From positions 1 through 57,710 of the forward strand of contig CAZSHI010000013.1 of assembly GCA_964606735.1 (NCBI GenBank): a DNA stretch of 57,710 bases. The letters are read 5' to 3'. Below the pieces are notes generated by a model. That model made no database searches and had not been told where the DNA came from. It saw nothing but the letters and a program-made list of their open reading frames with translations. Positions 51,298-57,710 of the stretch are shown one piece after another. Every line of letters begins with the position of its first letter. The stretch's first letter is position 1. The stretch comes from UBA5109 sp964606735. GTDB lineage: Bacteria > Pseudomonadota > Gammaproteobacteria > Pseudomonadales > Pseudohongiellaceae. The translations under genes and the position numbers were made by a program.

Positions 51298-52482
51298 ATG
51301 ACTGAGAATACACATGTGATGCCTACCTACAAGCGCTATCCAATAGCCTTCGATTACGGTGAAGGCATCTGGTTGTTTGACACCGAAGGCAACAAATACC
51401 TCGATGCTATCAGTGGGATTGCCGTATGCCCTCTCGGCCACCAGCACCCTGAATTTACCAGGGCCCTGACCGAGCAGGCCAAGAAACTTATTCATACTTC
51501 AAATCTCTATGATATCCCCTTGCAGGATGAACTGGCCAAGCGACTGTGCCAGGACGCCGGTATGCAGCAGGTTTTCTTTGCCAATTCAGGCACCGAAGCC
51601 AATGAAGCCGCTATCAAGATTGCCCGTCTGTATGGTCACCAGCGTGGACATGAAATTCCCCGCATCATTGTCATGGAAGGAGCATTCCATGGCCGCTCCA
51701 TGGGATCCTTGAGTGCCACCTATAACAGCAAGCACCAGGAAGGTTTTGCACCGCTGCTGGAAGGCTTTGTGCGGGTGCCTCTGAACGATGTTTCAGCTGT
51801 GGAAAAAGCGCTTGCTGAACACGAGGACATCGTTGCCATTCTGCTGGAACCGATTCAGGGGGAAAGCGGTATCAACCCCTGTAAGGCCGATTATCTGGAG
51901 CAGCTGCAGGCCCTGTGCAATCAACATGAATTACTGTTCATGCTGGATGAGGTACAGACCGGCAATGGTCGTACCGGAAAATATTTCAGCTTTCAGCATG
52001 CGCAGATACAACCTGATGTTCTGACAACTGCCAAAGGAATGGGCAATGGTTTCCCCATGGGTGCCTGCATGACTGGCGGTCGCGCCCTGAACGTCCTGCA
52101 GGCCGGCCACCATGGCAGTACCTTCGGTGGCAGCCCGCTGGCAAGTGCAGCAGGACTCGCAGTAAATCACGCAATCCATACTGACAAGCTGATGGATAAT
52201 GCTCGCGTGCAGGGTGCAAAAATTCTCAATGATTTGCAGGCCATGCTCGTTGATATTCCGGCGGTCTCCGAGATTCGTGGTCTGGGTCTGATGATCGGCA
52301 TTGAATTGAAGATCCCCTGCAGTGATCTGGTTAATCTGGCACGGGCCGAGGGTCTGCTTATTACTGTGCAGATGGACAGGGTGATACGCCTGTTGCCACC
52401 GCTCATTATCAATGATGAAGAAGTCCAGATTCTGATAAACAGCCTGGGCAAGGTAATACGGGAGTTCTGCCATGACACTTAG
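51298..52482 (+). CDS. argD: Acetylornithine/succinyldiaminopimelate aminotransferase
   Basis: PLP enzyme of arginine and possibly lysine synthesis. YGEGIWLFDTEGNKYLDAISGIAV, FFANSGTEANEAAIKIAR, and the PLP-binding lysine Lys246 in TTAKGMGNGFPMGA are clear, as are HGSTFGGSPLA and the RGLGLMIGIEL end region. Length 394 residues. Overlaps argF by 11 bases, so these two arginine genes are cotranslated. Likely substrate is N-acetylornithine given the neighbour. Confidence 0.96.
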   Translation: MTENTHVMPTYKRYPIAFDYGEGIWLFDTEGNKYLDAISGIAVCPLGHQHPEFTRALTEQAKKLIHTSNLYDIPLQDELAKRLCQDAGMQQVFFANSGTEANEAAIKIARLYGHQRGHEIPRIIVMEGAFHGRSMGSLSATYNSKHQEGFAPLLEGFVRVPLNDVSAVEKALAEHEDIVAILLEPIQGESGINPCKADYLEQLQALCNQHELLFMLDEVQTGNGRTGKYFSFQHAQIQPDVLTTAKGMGNGFPMGACMTGGRALNVLQAGHHGSTFGGSPLASAAGLAVNHAIHTDKLMDNARVQGAKILNDLQAMLVDIPAVSEIRGLGLMIGIELKIPCSDLVNLARAEGLLITVQMDRVIRLLPPLIINDEEVQILINSLGKVIREFCHDT

Positions 52483-53377
52483 ACACCTGAGAAGTTTAAA
52501 GGATTTAAGTTCCGCTGAATTCCTGCAGATTATTCAGCGCGCCAGTGAACTGAAAAAGTTACTTCACGAAGGTACTGAGCACGAATACCTCAAACACAAA
52601 ACGCTGGCGATGATCTTTGAAAAATCCTCGACACGCACTCGGGTGTCCTTTGAGGCTGGCATGACCCAGCTGGGCGGTGCTGCCATCTTTCTATCTGCCG
52701 CCGACTCGCAACTGGGCAGAGGAGAGCCGGTTCAGGATACCGCCCGGGTTCTTTCCCGCATGGTCGATGCCATCATGGTCAGAACCTTTTCCCAGGAAAC
52801 CGTGGAAACCCTGGCCGAACATGCCAGTGTGCCGGTCATTAACGGCCTCTCAGATGCCTATCATCCCTGTCAGTTGCTGGCAGACATGCAGACCTTTTTT
52901 GAGCATCGCGGCAATATCCAGGGCCATAAAGTCTGTTGGGTGGGTGATGGCAATAATATGTGTAACTCCTATATCAATGCCGCAGCCCTGCTCGACTTTG
53001 AGCTGCTGATTGCCTGCCCACCCGGCTATGAACCACTCGAAGACCTGCTACAGGCCAACACGGACCGGGTCAGCATCATTAACAACCCGAAAGAAGCCGT
53101 TGCCGGGGCCTCACTGGTCGCCACGGATGTCTGGGCCTCCATGGGTCAGGAAGACGAGATGCAAAAACGACGGCTAGATTTTGCAGACTACGAAGTAAAC
53201 GCGGAGCTCATGAGACTGGCCAAGCCGGATGCCCTTTTTCTGCACTGCCTACCAGCCCATCGCGGTGAGGAAGTCAGTGCCGAAGTGATTGATGCGCCAG
53301 ATTCAGTGGTCTGGGATGAAGCCGAAAATCGCCTGCACGCGCAAAAAGCACTGCTGGAGTTTTTGCTATGTGCCTAA
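52472..53377 (+). CDS. argF: Ornithine carbamoyltransferase
   Basis: Makes citrulline from ornithine and carbamoyl phosphate, the step that feeds ArgG. The carbamoyl-phosphate motif STRT is at 53-56 (FEKSSTRTRVSFE) and HCLP at 258-261 (HCLPAHRGEEV). VISMHPCQ-like DAYHPCQLLADMQTF and SLVATDVWASMGQE are present. Length 301 residues matches the anabolic enzyme. Follows argD with an overlap; an ABC ATPase gene follows after 22 bases. Confidence 0.97.
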   Translation: MTLRHLRSLKDLSSAEFLQIIQRASELKKLLHEGTEHEYLKHKTLAMIFEKSSTRTRVSFEAGMTQLGGAAIFLSAADSQLGRGEPVQDTARVLSRMVDAIMVRTFSQETVETLAEHASVPVINGLSDAYHPCQLLADMQTFFEHRGNIQGHKVCWVGDGNNMCNSYINAAALLDFELLIACPPGYEPLEDLLQANTDRVSIINNPKEAVAGASLVATDVWASMGQEDEMQKRRLDFADYEVNAELMRLAKPDALFLHCLPAHRGEEVSAEVIDAPDSVVWDEAENRLHAQKALLEFLLCA

Positions 53378-53399
53378 TCACTTCAGGTGGTCACACAAG

Positions 53400-54131
53400 G
53401 TGAACGCCACTCTCACCGTAAGGCAAATCAGCTGCCAGTATGCTGACAAGCTCATTATCCCGGATCTGAGCTTCTCGGTATCAGAAAACCAGATTGCCTG
53501 CCTGCTTGGCCCCAGTGGATGCGGAAAGACAACTGCATTACGGGCCATCGCCGGTTTCGAACCGGTTTACCGGGGCGTCATTGAGCTTGAAGGTAAACTT
53601 ATTTCAGCACCTGGCTATACAGTGGTGCCGGAAAAACGCAAGGTCGGCATGGTATTTCAGGATTACGCCCTGTTCCCCCACATGACTGTCCGGCAAAATA
53701 TCCTGTTTGGCATTCAGGACCATGCAAAAGAGGAGCAGGACGCTATCGGCTCAAAACTGCTGAACATGATCCAGTTACAGGAACATATTGATTACTATCC
53801 CCACCAACTTTCCGGCGGCCAGCAACAACGCGTCGCCCTGGCCAGGGCACTGGCACCTCAACCAAGCATTCTGCTGCTGGATGAACCCTTTTCCAATCTG
53901 GATACCGAACTGCGCCGGCAGCTAAGCCTCGAAGTCAGGGAGATCCTCAAACAGAACCGTACCACAACTATCCTGGTAACGCATGACCGCAATGAAGCTT
54001 TCAATATTGCCGATGAAGTCGGCGTGATGCATGAAGGCAGACTTGAGCAATGGGGCAAGCCTGAGGAACTGCTGAAAAATCCTGCCAACCCCTTTGTCGC
54101 CGCCTTCCTTGGCAACAGCAAGGCTGACTAG
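53400..54131 (+). CDS. ABC transporter ATP-binding protein (FbpC/PotA-like), orphan
   Basis: ATPase of an import-type ABC system. Walker A GPSGCGKTT at 37-45, Q-loop FQDYALFPHMTV, signature LSGGQQQRVALARAL, Walker B LLLDEPFSNLD and the switch His in VTHDRNEAF are all present. It resembles iron(III), sulfate or spermidine importer subunits but is short (243 residues), without the C-terminal regulatory extension. No permease or binding-protein gene is nearby. The start is GTG at 53400 with AGGTGG upstream; the frame extends back to 53289 inside argF. The argF-ATPase pair is also known from Pseudomonas, as I recall. Confidence 0.9.
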   Translation: MNATLTVRQISCQYADKLIIPDLSFSVSENQIACLLGPSGCGKTTALRAIAGFEPVYRGVIELEGKLISAPGYTVVPEKRKVGMVFQDYALFPHMTVRQNILFGIQDHAKEEQDAIGSKLLNMIQLQEHIDYYPHQLSGGQQQRVALARALAPQPSILLLDEPFSNLDTELRRQLSLEVREILKQNRTTTILVTHDRNEAFNIADEVGVMHEGRLEQWGKPEELLKNPANPFVAAFLGNSKAD

Positions 54132-54134
54132 CAA

Positions 54135-54461
54135 CTAGTAAATAACCCGGGTAGGACGATGATGGCGAATGCTGTCATTGGAAGACTCGCTGTCATTCAC
54201 AATGGTATCCATCCGGCTCTTATACTCCAGGCGAATATTTTCCAGCAAGCTTTCCCTGCTGGTCTGATTATCCAGCGCCATTGTCCGATTGATAAATGCC
54301 TTGAACACGAGCCGTTCTTCCTCCAGCCTCTCAGCCTGTTCACCACTCAAGGCGATTACCTCCACACTGCCGCTTCGAAGGGCTATTTCGTTTGCTGATA
54401 CCTGCAGGGTGAATAGGCTCATGGCTACTCCCAGCAAAAAAGTGCTGAAAAATTTTTCCAT
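54135..54461 (-). CDS. Small exported protein of unknown function
   Basis: A 108-residue protein from the ATG at 54461, which has GAGGAC ten bases upstream (10 in-frame codons precede it from 54491). The first 23 residues form a signal peptide (MEKFFSTFLLGVAMSLFTLQVSA) with likely cleavage before NEIALRSG. The rest is charged with helix-like LSGEQAERLEEERLVFKAFIN and a Ser/Asp/His-rich tail. I do not recognise a family. It ends three bases after the converging ABC ATPase gene. Confidence 0.6.
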   Translation of the reverse strand: MEKFFSTFLLGVAMSLFTLQVSANEIALRSGSVEVIALSGEQAERLEEERLVFKAFINRTMALDNQTSRESLLENIRLEYKSRMDTIVNDSESSNDSIRHHRPTRVIY

Positions 54462-54604
54462 GGGTCTGTCCTCTTTTAATAATTTATGCATGATTACAAC
54501 TTGTTACGATTTTTAATCTAGGGATCAATCTTGAAAGAATCCGGGAAGATTATTGAATCAATTATGAATCCGGGACGAGCGCTGAAACCGAAAATATAGC
54601 AGCC

Positions 54605-54646
54605 AGCGCCGCTATTTCCGGACTGTGAGCCAGGATTGGCGGCGCT
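54605..54646. repeat. Inverted repeat, 8 bp arms
   Basis: AGCGCCGC (54605-54612) and GCGGCGCT (54639-54646) are perfect complements around a 26-base centre, followed by TTTCATCAAATTT on the plus strand. It may end transcripts or bind a protein; role unknown. Confidence 0.55.
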
Positions 54647-54679
54647 TTCATCAAATTTCTCGCTGATTTCGACCTGAAA

Positions 54680-54695
54680 ACACTAGATATAGTAT
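54680..54695. promoter_or_regulatory. NrdR-like box A over a -10 element
   Basis: ACACTAGATATAGTAT agrees with the NrdR consensus acaCwAtATaTwGtgt at 14 of 16 positions. It covers TATAGT (54688-54693), a good -10, but the -35 area is weak. NrdR represses ribonucleotide reductase genes when dATP is plentiful. Confidence 0.7.
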
Positions 54696-54723
54696 TAAGG
54701 AGCTGCTAATAATTGCTCTTAAT

Positions 54724-54745
54724 CGGGTTTTTTACCCGTTTTATT
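54724..54745 (+). terminator. Short hairpin with T tract
   Basis: CGGGT and ACCCG pair across TTTTT and are followed by TTTTATT. It lies about 25 bases after the start expected from the box A promoter, so it could end a very short transcript. The stem has only five pairs. Confidence 0.45.
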
Positions 54746-54786
54746 CTACCCACAGCTTATTAACATAAAATACACAACATTTTTAC

Positions 54787-54851
54787 TTGCCAAGACGAAA
54801 AAATCCCTGATATAGTGAGCCGAATGTGTAATGACCCACTATATCTTGTGA
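54787..54851 (+). promoter_or_regulatory. nrdA promoter P1 with paired NrdR-like boxes B and C
   Basis: TTGCCA (54787-54792) and TATAGT (54811-54816) form a strong promoter with an 18-base spacer; start near 54823. Box B (54803-54818, 10 of 16) covers the -10, and box C (54836-54851, CCACTATATCTTGTGA, 12 of 16) lies 33 bases on, centre to centre, about three helical turns, the arrangement known for NrdR. Confidence 0.72.
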
Positions 54852-54954
54852 TATTAAGGGTTTAAGGCCAAAATCTGATATTACCTCGACCTTGCTCTCA
54901 GGCCCGTTCTGCAGCGTCGAAACAAGCATTTTGGCCGCTTGCCGCGCAAAAATA

Positions 54955-54986
54955 CTGACAAATGATGAAACCACTATATATAGGGT
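54955..54986 (+). promoter_or_regulatory. nrdA promoter P2 with NrdR-like box D
   Basis: CTGACA (54955-54960) and TATATA (54977-54982) are 16 bases apart; start near 54989, about 215 bases before nrdA. Box D, CCACTATATATAGGGT at 54971-54986, matches 14 of 16 positions and covers the -10. No partner box is found three turns away. Confidence 0.65.
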
Positions 54987-55203
54987 TTCACCAAGCAGTT
55001 TTTGTCAATGCAGTAGCCATGAAGGGCTGGCGTGAACCGGATAGCAGGCTTCACTGTTTTACTGAAAGCTTCAACAGTTAAAACAGCGTAAACAAGAAAG
55101 CAGCGCGTTTCACACCGGCAAACAATAAGAACAATGACTCGCCTACCCGGGCACAGTGGGTTGCGCGAAAACAGACGAAAAGAAATTATGGAGTTTTTCA
55201 TCA

Positions 55204-57710
55204 ATGCAAACTGAAGCCGACACAGCAAATTCCGCAGCACAATCCACCACGCCAGTAAATGAAGATCAGGGTTCCGACCTGCAAGCAACCGCCCCGGGAC
55301 AACTGCGTGTTATCAAACGCAACGGCTCTGTCGTTACTTACGACGAATCCAAAATAGCCCTTGCCATTACCAAGGCTTACCTGGCGGTGGAAGGTGGCAA
55401 TGCTGCTGCATCGTCACGCGTACATGAAACTGTCGCCAAACTGTCCAAGGACATCAGCGAAACTTTCAGCCGACGCATGCCATCAGGTGGCAGTATCCAT
55501 ATCGAAGAAATTCAGGATCAGGTGGAACTGATGCTGATGCGTTCCGGCGAACACAAGGTCGCCCGCTCTTACGTAATTTACCGTGAAGAACATGCCAGAC
55601 AGCGCACTCGAAAAACAGAGCCAGAACAACGCTCCGACATCTTGGTCACCATGGATGATGGCTCCAAAGAACCCCTGGATACCGGTCGACTTCTCACCGT
55701 TATCAGTGAGGCCTGTGAGGGACTGGACGATGTCACCGGTGACGCCATTTATCAGGAAACCCTGAAAAACCTGTATTCCGGTGTCAATATCAAAGACGTC
55801 CGCGTCTCATTGGTAATGACTGCCCGTACGCTGGTAGAGCAGGAGCCCAATTACTCCTATGTAGCCGCCCGCCTACTGCTGGATAGCCTGCGTAGTGAAG
55901 CGCTGCAATTTCTCGGTATTGCCGACAATGCTACCCAGTCAGAAATGCAGTACCGCTATGCTGCCGTCCTCAAACCCTATATTGAAAAAGGCGTGGAGCT
56001 GGAGCTGCTGGCTCCTGAGCTGCTGGAATTTGACATGGGCCGTCTGGGTGAGGCCCTGCAGGCAAGCCGTGATGAGCAGTTCACTTACCTGGGCATGCAG
56101 ACGCTCTATGACCGCTATTTCATCCAGTCCGAAGGTACCCGCTTCGAACTGCCGCAGATATTCTTCATGCGCGTAGCGATGGGGCTGGCCATGAACGAAG
56201 AAAACCGCAATGAGAAAGCTATTGAATTCTATAACCTGATTTCCAGCTTCGATTACATGGTCAGTACGCCACAGCTTTTCAACTCGGGGACCCTGCGACC
56301 ACAGCTGTCTTCGTGTTTCCTGACAACCGTCCCGGACGACCTGAGCGGCATATACGGCGCCATTCATGACAATGCCATGCTATCCAAATGGGCTGGCGGA
56401 CTGGGTAATGACTGGACGCCGGTACGCGCGCTGGGCGCTTACATCAAAGGCACCAATGGTAAATCACAGGGCGTGGTCCCCTTCCTGAAAGTCGTCAACG
56501 ACACTGCCGTTGCAGTAAATCAGGGCGGCAAGCGCAAGGGTGCCGTCTGTTCCTACCTGGAAACCTGGCATCTGGATATTGAAGAGTTCCTGGAACTGCG
56601 CAAAAACACCGGTGATGACCGACGTCGTGCGCATGACATGAATACAGCAAACTGGATTCCGGATCTGTTCATGAAACGCGTCTTTGATGATGGAGACTGG
56701 ACTCTGTTTTCTCCTAACGAAGTACCGGATCTACATGACCTGTATGGCAAGGCATTTGAAGAGCGCTATGCCTATTACGAGCAACAGGCGCGTGAAGGCA
56801 AAATGTATGTGCACAAGCGACTCAAGGCCAAGGATCTGTGGCGCAAGATGTTGTCCATGCTGTTTGAAACCGGTCATCCCTGGATCACTTTCAAGGATGC
56901 CTGCAATATCCGTTCGCCGCAGCAGCATGTCGGCACCGTGCACTCATCCAACCTGTGTACCGAAATCACCTTGAATACCAACAAGGATGAAATCGCCGTT
57001 TGTAATCTGGGTTCCATCAACATGGTGAATCATGTCACCGAAAGAGGCCTGGATCGGGATAAGCTGAAAAAGAACATCCATACGGCCATCCGTATGCTCG
57101 ATAACGTCATCGACATCAACTACTACTCCGTACCACAGGCGAAAAACTCCAACCTGAAACACCGTCCGGTTGGCATGGGTATCATGGGCTTTCAGGACGC
57201 CCTGTATATCCAGAAAATCCCCTACAGTTCAGAGCACGCTGTCACCTTTGCTGACCGCGCCATGGAAGTCATCAGCTACCACTCTATTGAAGCATCGACA
57301 TTGCTTGCTGAAGAGCGCGGCAAATACGAAAGCTATGAAGGCTCCCTGTGGAGCCAGGGCATCCTGCCAATCGATTCGCTGAAAAAGCTGCAGGAGGAGC
57401 GTGGTGAGCAGTACATGGAAATCGACATGAGCAGCACCCTGGACTGGGACGCCCTGCGCAAGCAGGTACTCGCCAAGGGCATGCGCAACTCCAACGTGAT
57501 GGCCATTGCGCCGACGGCAACTATTGCCAATATCACTGGCGTTTCGCAGTCCATAGAACCCACGTACCAGAATCTGTACGTGAAATCCAACCTGTCCGGT
57601 GAGTTTACTGTGGTAAACCCCTACCTGATCAAGGATCTTAAGGCAGCCGGACTCTGGGACAGCGTCATGATCAATGACCTGAAATATTACGAAGGCAGCG
57701 TACAGAAAAT
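55204..57710 (+). CDS. nrdA: Class Ia ribonucleotide reductase alpha subunit (3' end cut)
   Basis: Reduces ribonucleoside diphosphates to deoxy forms for DNA synthesis, with NrdB. The frame stays open for 835 codons and leaves the window. An ATP cone is at about residues 35-130 (LRVIKRNGSVVTYDESKI); a second, more divergent cone-like region is at about 144-235 (ILVTMDDGSKEPLDTGRLL). Active-site residues are Cys371 (SSCFLTT), Asn583, Cys585 and Glu587 (SNLCTEI). PTATIANITGVSQSIEP is intact. Extrapolated length near 960 residues matches the long Pseudomonas-type NrdA. The C-terminal redox cysteines and nrdB lie beyond the edge. Confidence 0.97.
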   Translation, partial: MQTEADTANSAAQSTTPVNEDQGSDLQATAPGQLRVIKRNGSVVTYDESKIALAITKAYLAVEGGNAAASSRVHETVAKLSKDISETFSRRMPSGGSIHIEEIQDQVELMLMRSGEHKVARSYVIYREEHARQRTRKTEPEQRSDILVTMDDGSKEPLDTGRLLTVISEACEGLDDVTGDAIYQETLKNLYSGVNIKDVRVSLVMTARTLVEQEPNYSYVAARLLLDSLRSEALQFLGIADNATQSEMQYRYAAVLKPYIEKGVELELLAPELLEFDMGRLGEALQASRDEQFTYLGMQTLYDRYFIQSEGTRFELPQIFFMRVAMGLAMNEENRNEKAIEFYNLISSFDYMVSTPQLFNSGTLRPQLSSCFLTTVPDDLSGIYGAIHDNAMLSKWAGGLGNDWTPVRALGAYIKGTNGKSQGVVPFLKVVNDTAVAVNQGGKRKGAVCSYLETWHLDIEEFLELRKNTGDDRRRAHDMNTANWIPDLFMKRVFDDGDWTLFSPNEVPDLHDLYGKAFEERYAYYEQQAREGKMYVHKRLKAKDLWRKMLSMLFETGHPWITFKDACNIRSPQQHVGTVHSSNLCTEITLNTNKDEIAVCNLGSINMVNHVTERGLDRDKLKKNIHTAIRMLDNVIDINYYSVPQAKNSNLKHRPVGMGIMGFQDALYIQKIPYSSEHAVTFADRAMEVISYHSIEASTLLAEERGKYESYEGSLWSQGILPIDSLKKLQEERGEQYMEIDMSSTLDWDALRKQVLAKGMRNSNVMAIAPTATIANITGVSQSIEPTYQNLYVKSNLSGEFTVVNPYLIKDLKAAGLWDSVMINDLKYYEGSVQK

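Larger units (their letters stand above)
54462..55203 (+). other. Long regulatory region upstream of nrdA
   Basis: This 742-base gap holds no convincing gene. It contains a large inverted repeat, a T-flanked hairpin, four NrdR-like boxes and three promoter-like pairs, listed separately. 54851-54950 holds nothing I recognise. The nrdA ribosome site GGAG is at 55190-55193, ten bases before the ATG. Confidence 0.7.

Noticed and set aside
54745..54790. DnaA boxes near nrdA (TTATNCACA-like)
   Set aside because: Best matches have two or more mismatches in an AT-rich stretch.
54974..55288. Minus-strand frame of 104 codons overlapping the nrdA start
   Set aside because: It runs across the nrdA start and promoter P2, has no ribosome site and no recognisable motif.
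1..57710. CRISPR arrays, tRNA or rRNA genes, insertion sequences and phage genes
   Set aside because: Reading both strands showed no spaced direct repeats, no tRNA-like cloverleaf with CCA end and no transposase or integrase motifs.

Overview
The window is a gene-dense bacterial chromosome segment of about 57.7 kb, close to 50% GC by eye. It carries 56 protein-coding genes, two of them cut by the window ends, and I see no rRNA, tRNA, CRISPR array, transposase or phage gene. Gene content and order point to a gammaproteobacterium of the Pseudomonadales/Cellvibrionales type, probably aquatic. It has LPS assembly and lipoprotein genes, an Rsx/Rnf operon next to nth, and the block argG-pyrC-rnt-bfd-bfr-grxD-argD-argF-ABC ATPase, which resembles the Pseudomonas order as I remember it. 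It also has a long nrdA with two ATP cones. The genus cannot be named from the sequence alone.

Layout. (1) 1-2.8 kb, minus strand: a cobalamin module with a B12 riboswitch, a BtuB-type TonB receptor, CobO and one cut gene. (2) 2.9-7.7 kb, plus strand: leuS, lptE, a YceI-family gene and holA. (3) 7.7-12.3 kb, minus strand: two tandem paralogous DUF5916 outer-membrane proteins. (4) 12.3-19.7 kb, minus strand: lipA, lipB, ybeD, dacA, rlpA, rodA and mrdA. Blocks 2 and 4 are normally one co-directional cluster. Here they converge, the nadD-rsfS-rlmH middle is absent, and the DUF5916 pair sits at the junction. (5) 19.9-24.8 kb, minus strand: a MacA-MacB-outer membrane factor efflux operon. (6) 25-28.3 kb, minus strand: trpD, a Bacteroidetes-like folD and a CxxCH protein of unknown function. 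(7) 28.4-39.7 kb, mostly plus strand: metG; small genes for a methyltransferase, SixA, two zinc-ribbon proteins, a phosphopantetheinyl transferase (minus strand) and glyoxalase I; then the rsx operon, nth and a CPA2 antiporter. (8) 39.7-46.1 kb: mscS and argG divergent from pyrC-rnt-acyl ligase, then Fur-controlled bfd and bfr. (9) 46.1-50 kb, minus strand: PnuC-like and YkoF-like genes, a DMT exporter, grxD and hyuB. (10) 50-57.7 kb: gst, a DUF2892 gene, argD-argF-ABC ATPase, a small exported protein, and nrdA (cut) behind a long regulatory region.

The most unusual object is in the rsx operon. The gene in the rsxB position is an in-frame chimera: a complete RsxB followed by only the C-terminal ferredoxin and coiled-coil part of RsxC. 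No NADH/FMN-binding RsxC N-terminal domain is present between rsxA and rsxE, so the complex encoded here seems to lack its usual NADH module. Other points of interest are several NrdR-type boxes lying on candidate nrdA promoters, an SD-masking hairpin downstream of the B12 riboswitch, a leader hairpin plus tandem 17-bp repeat before argD, a folD that looks horizontally acquired, and a PnuC/YkoF pair that suggests thiamine uptake.
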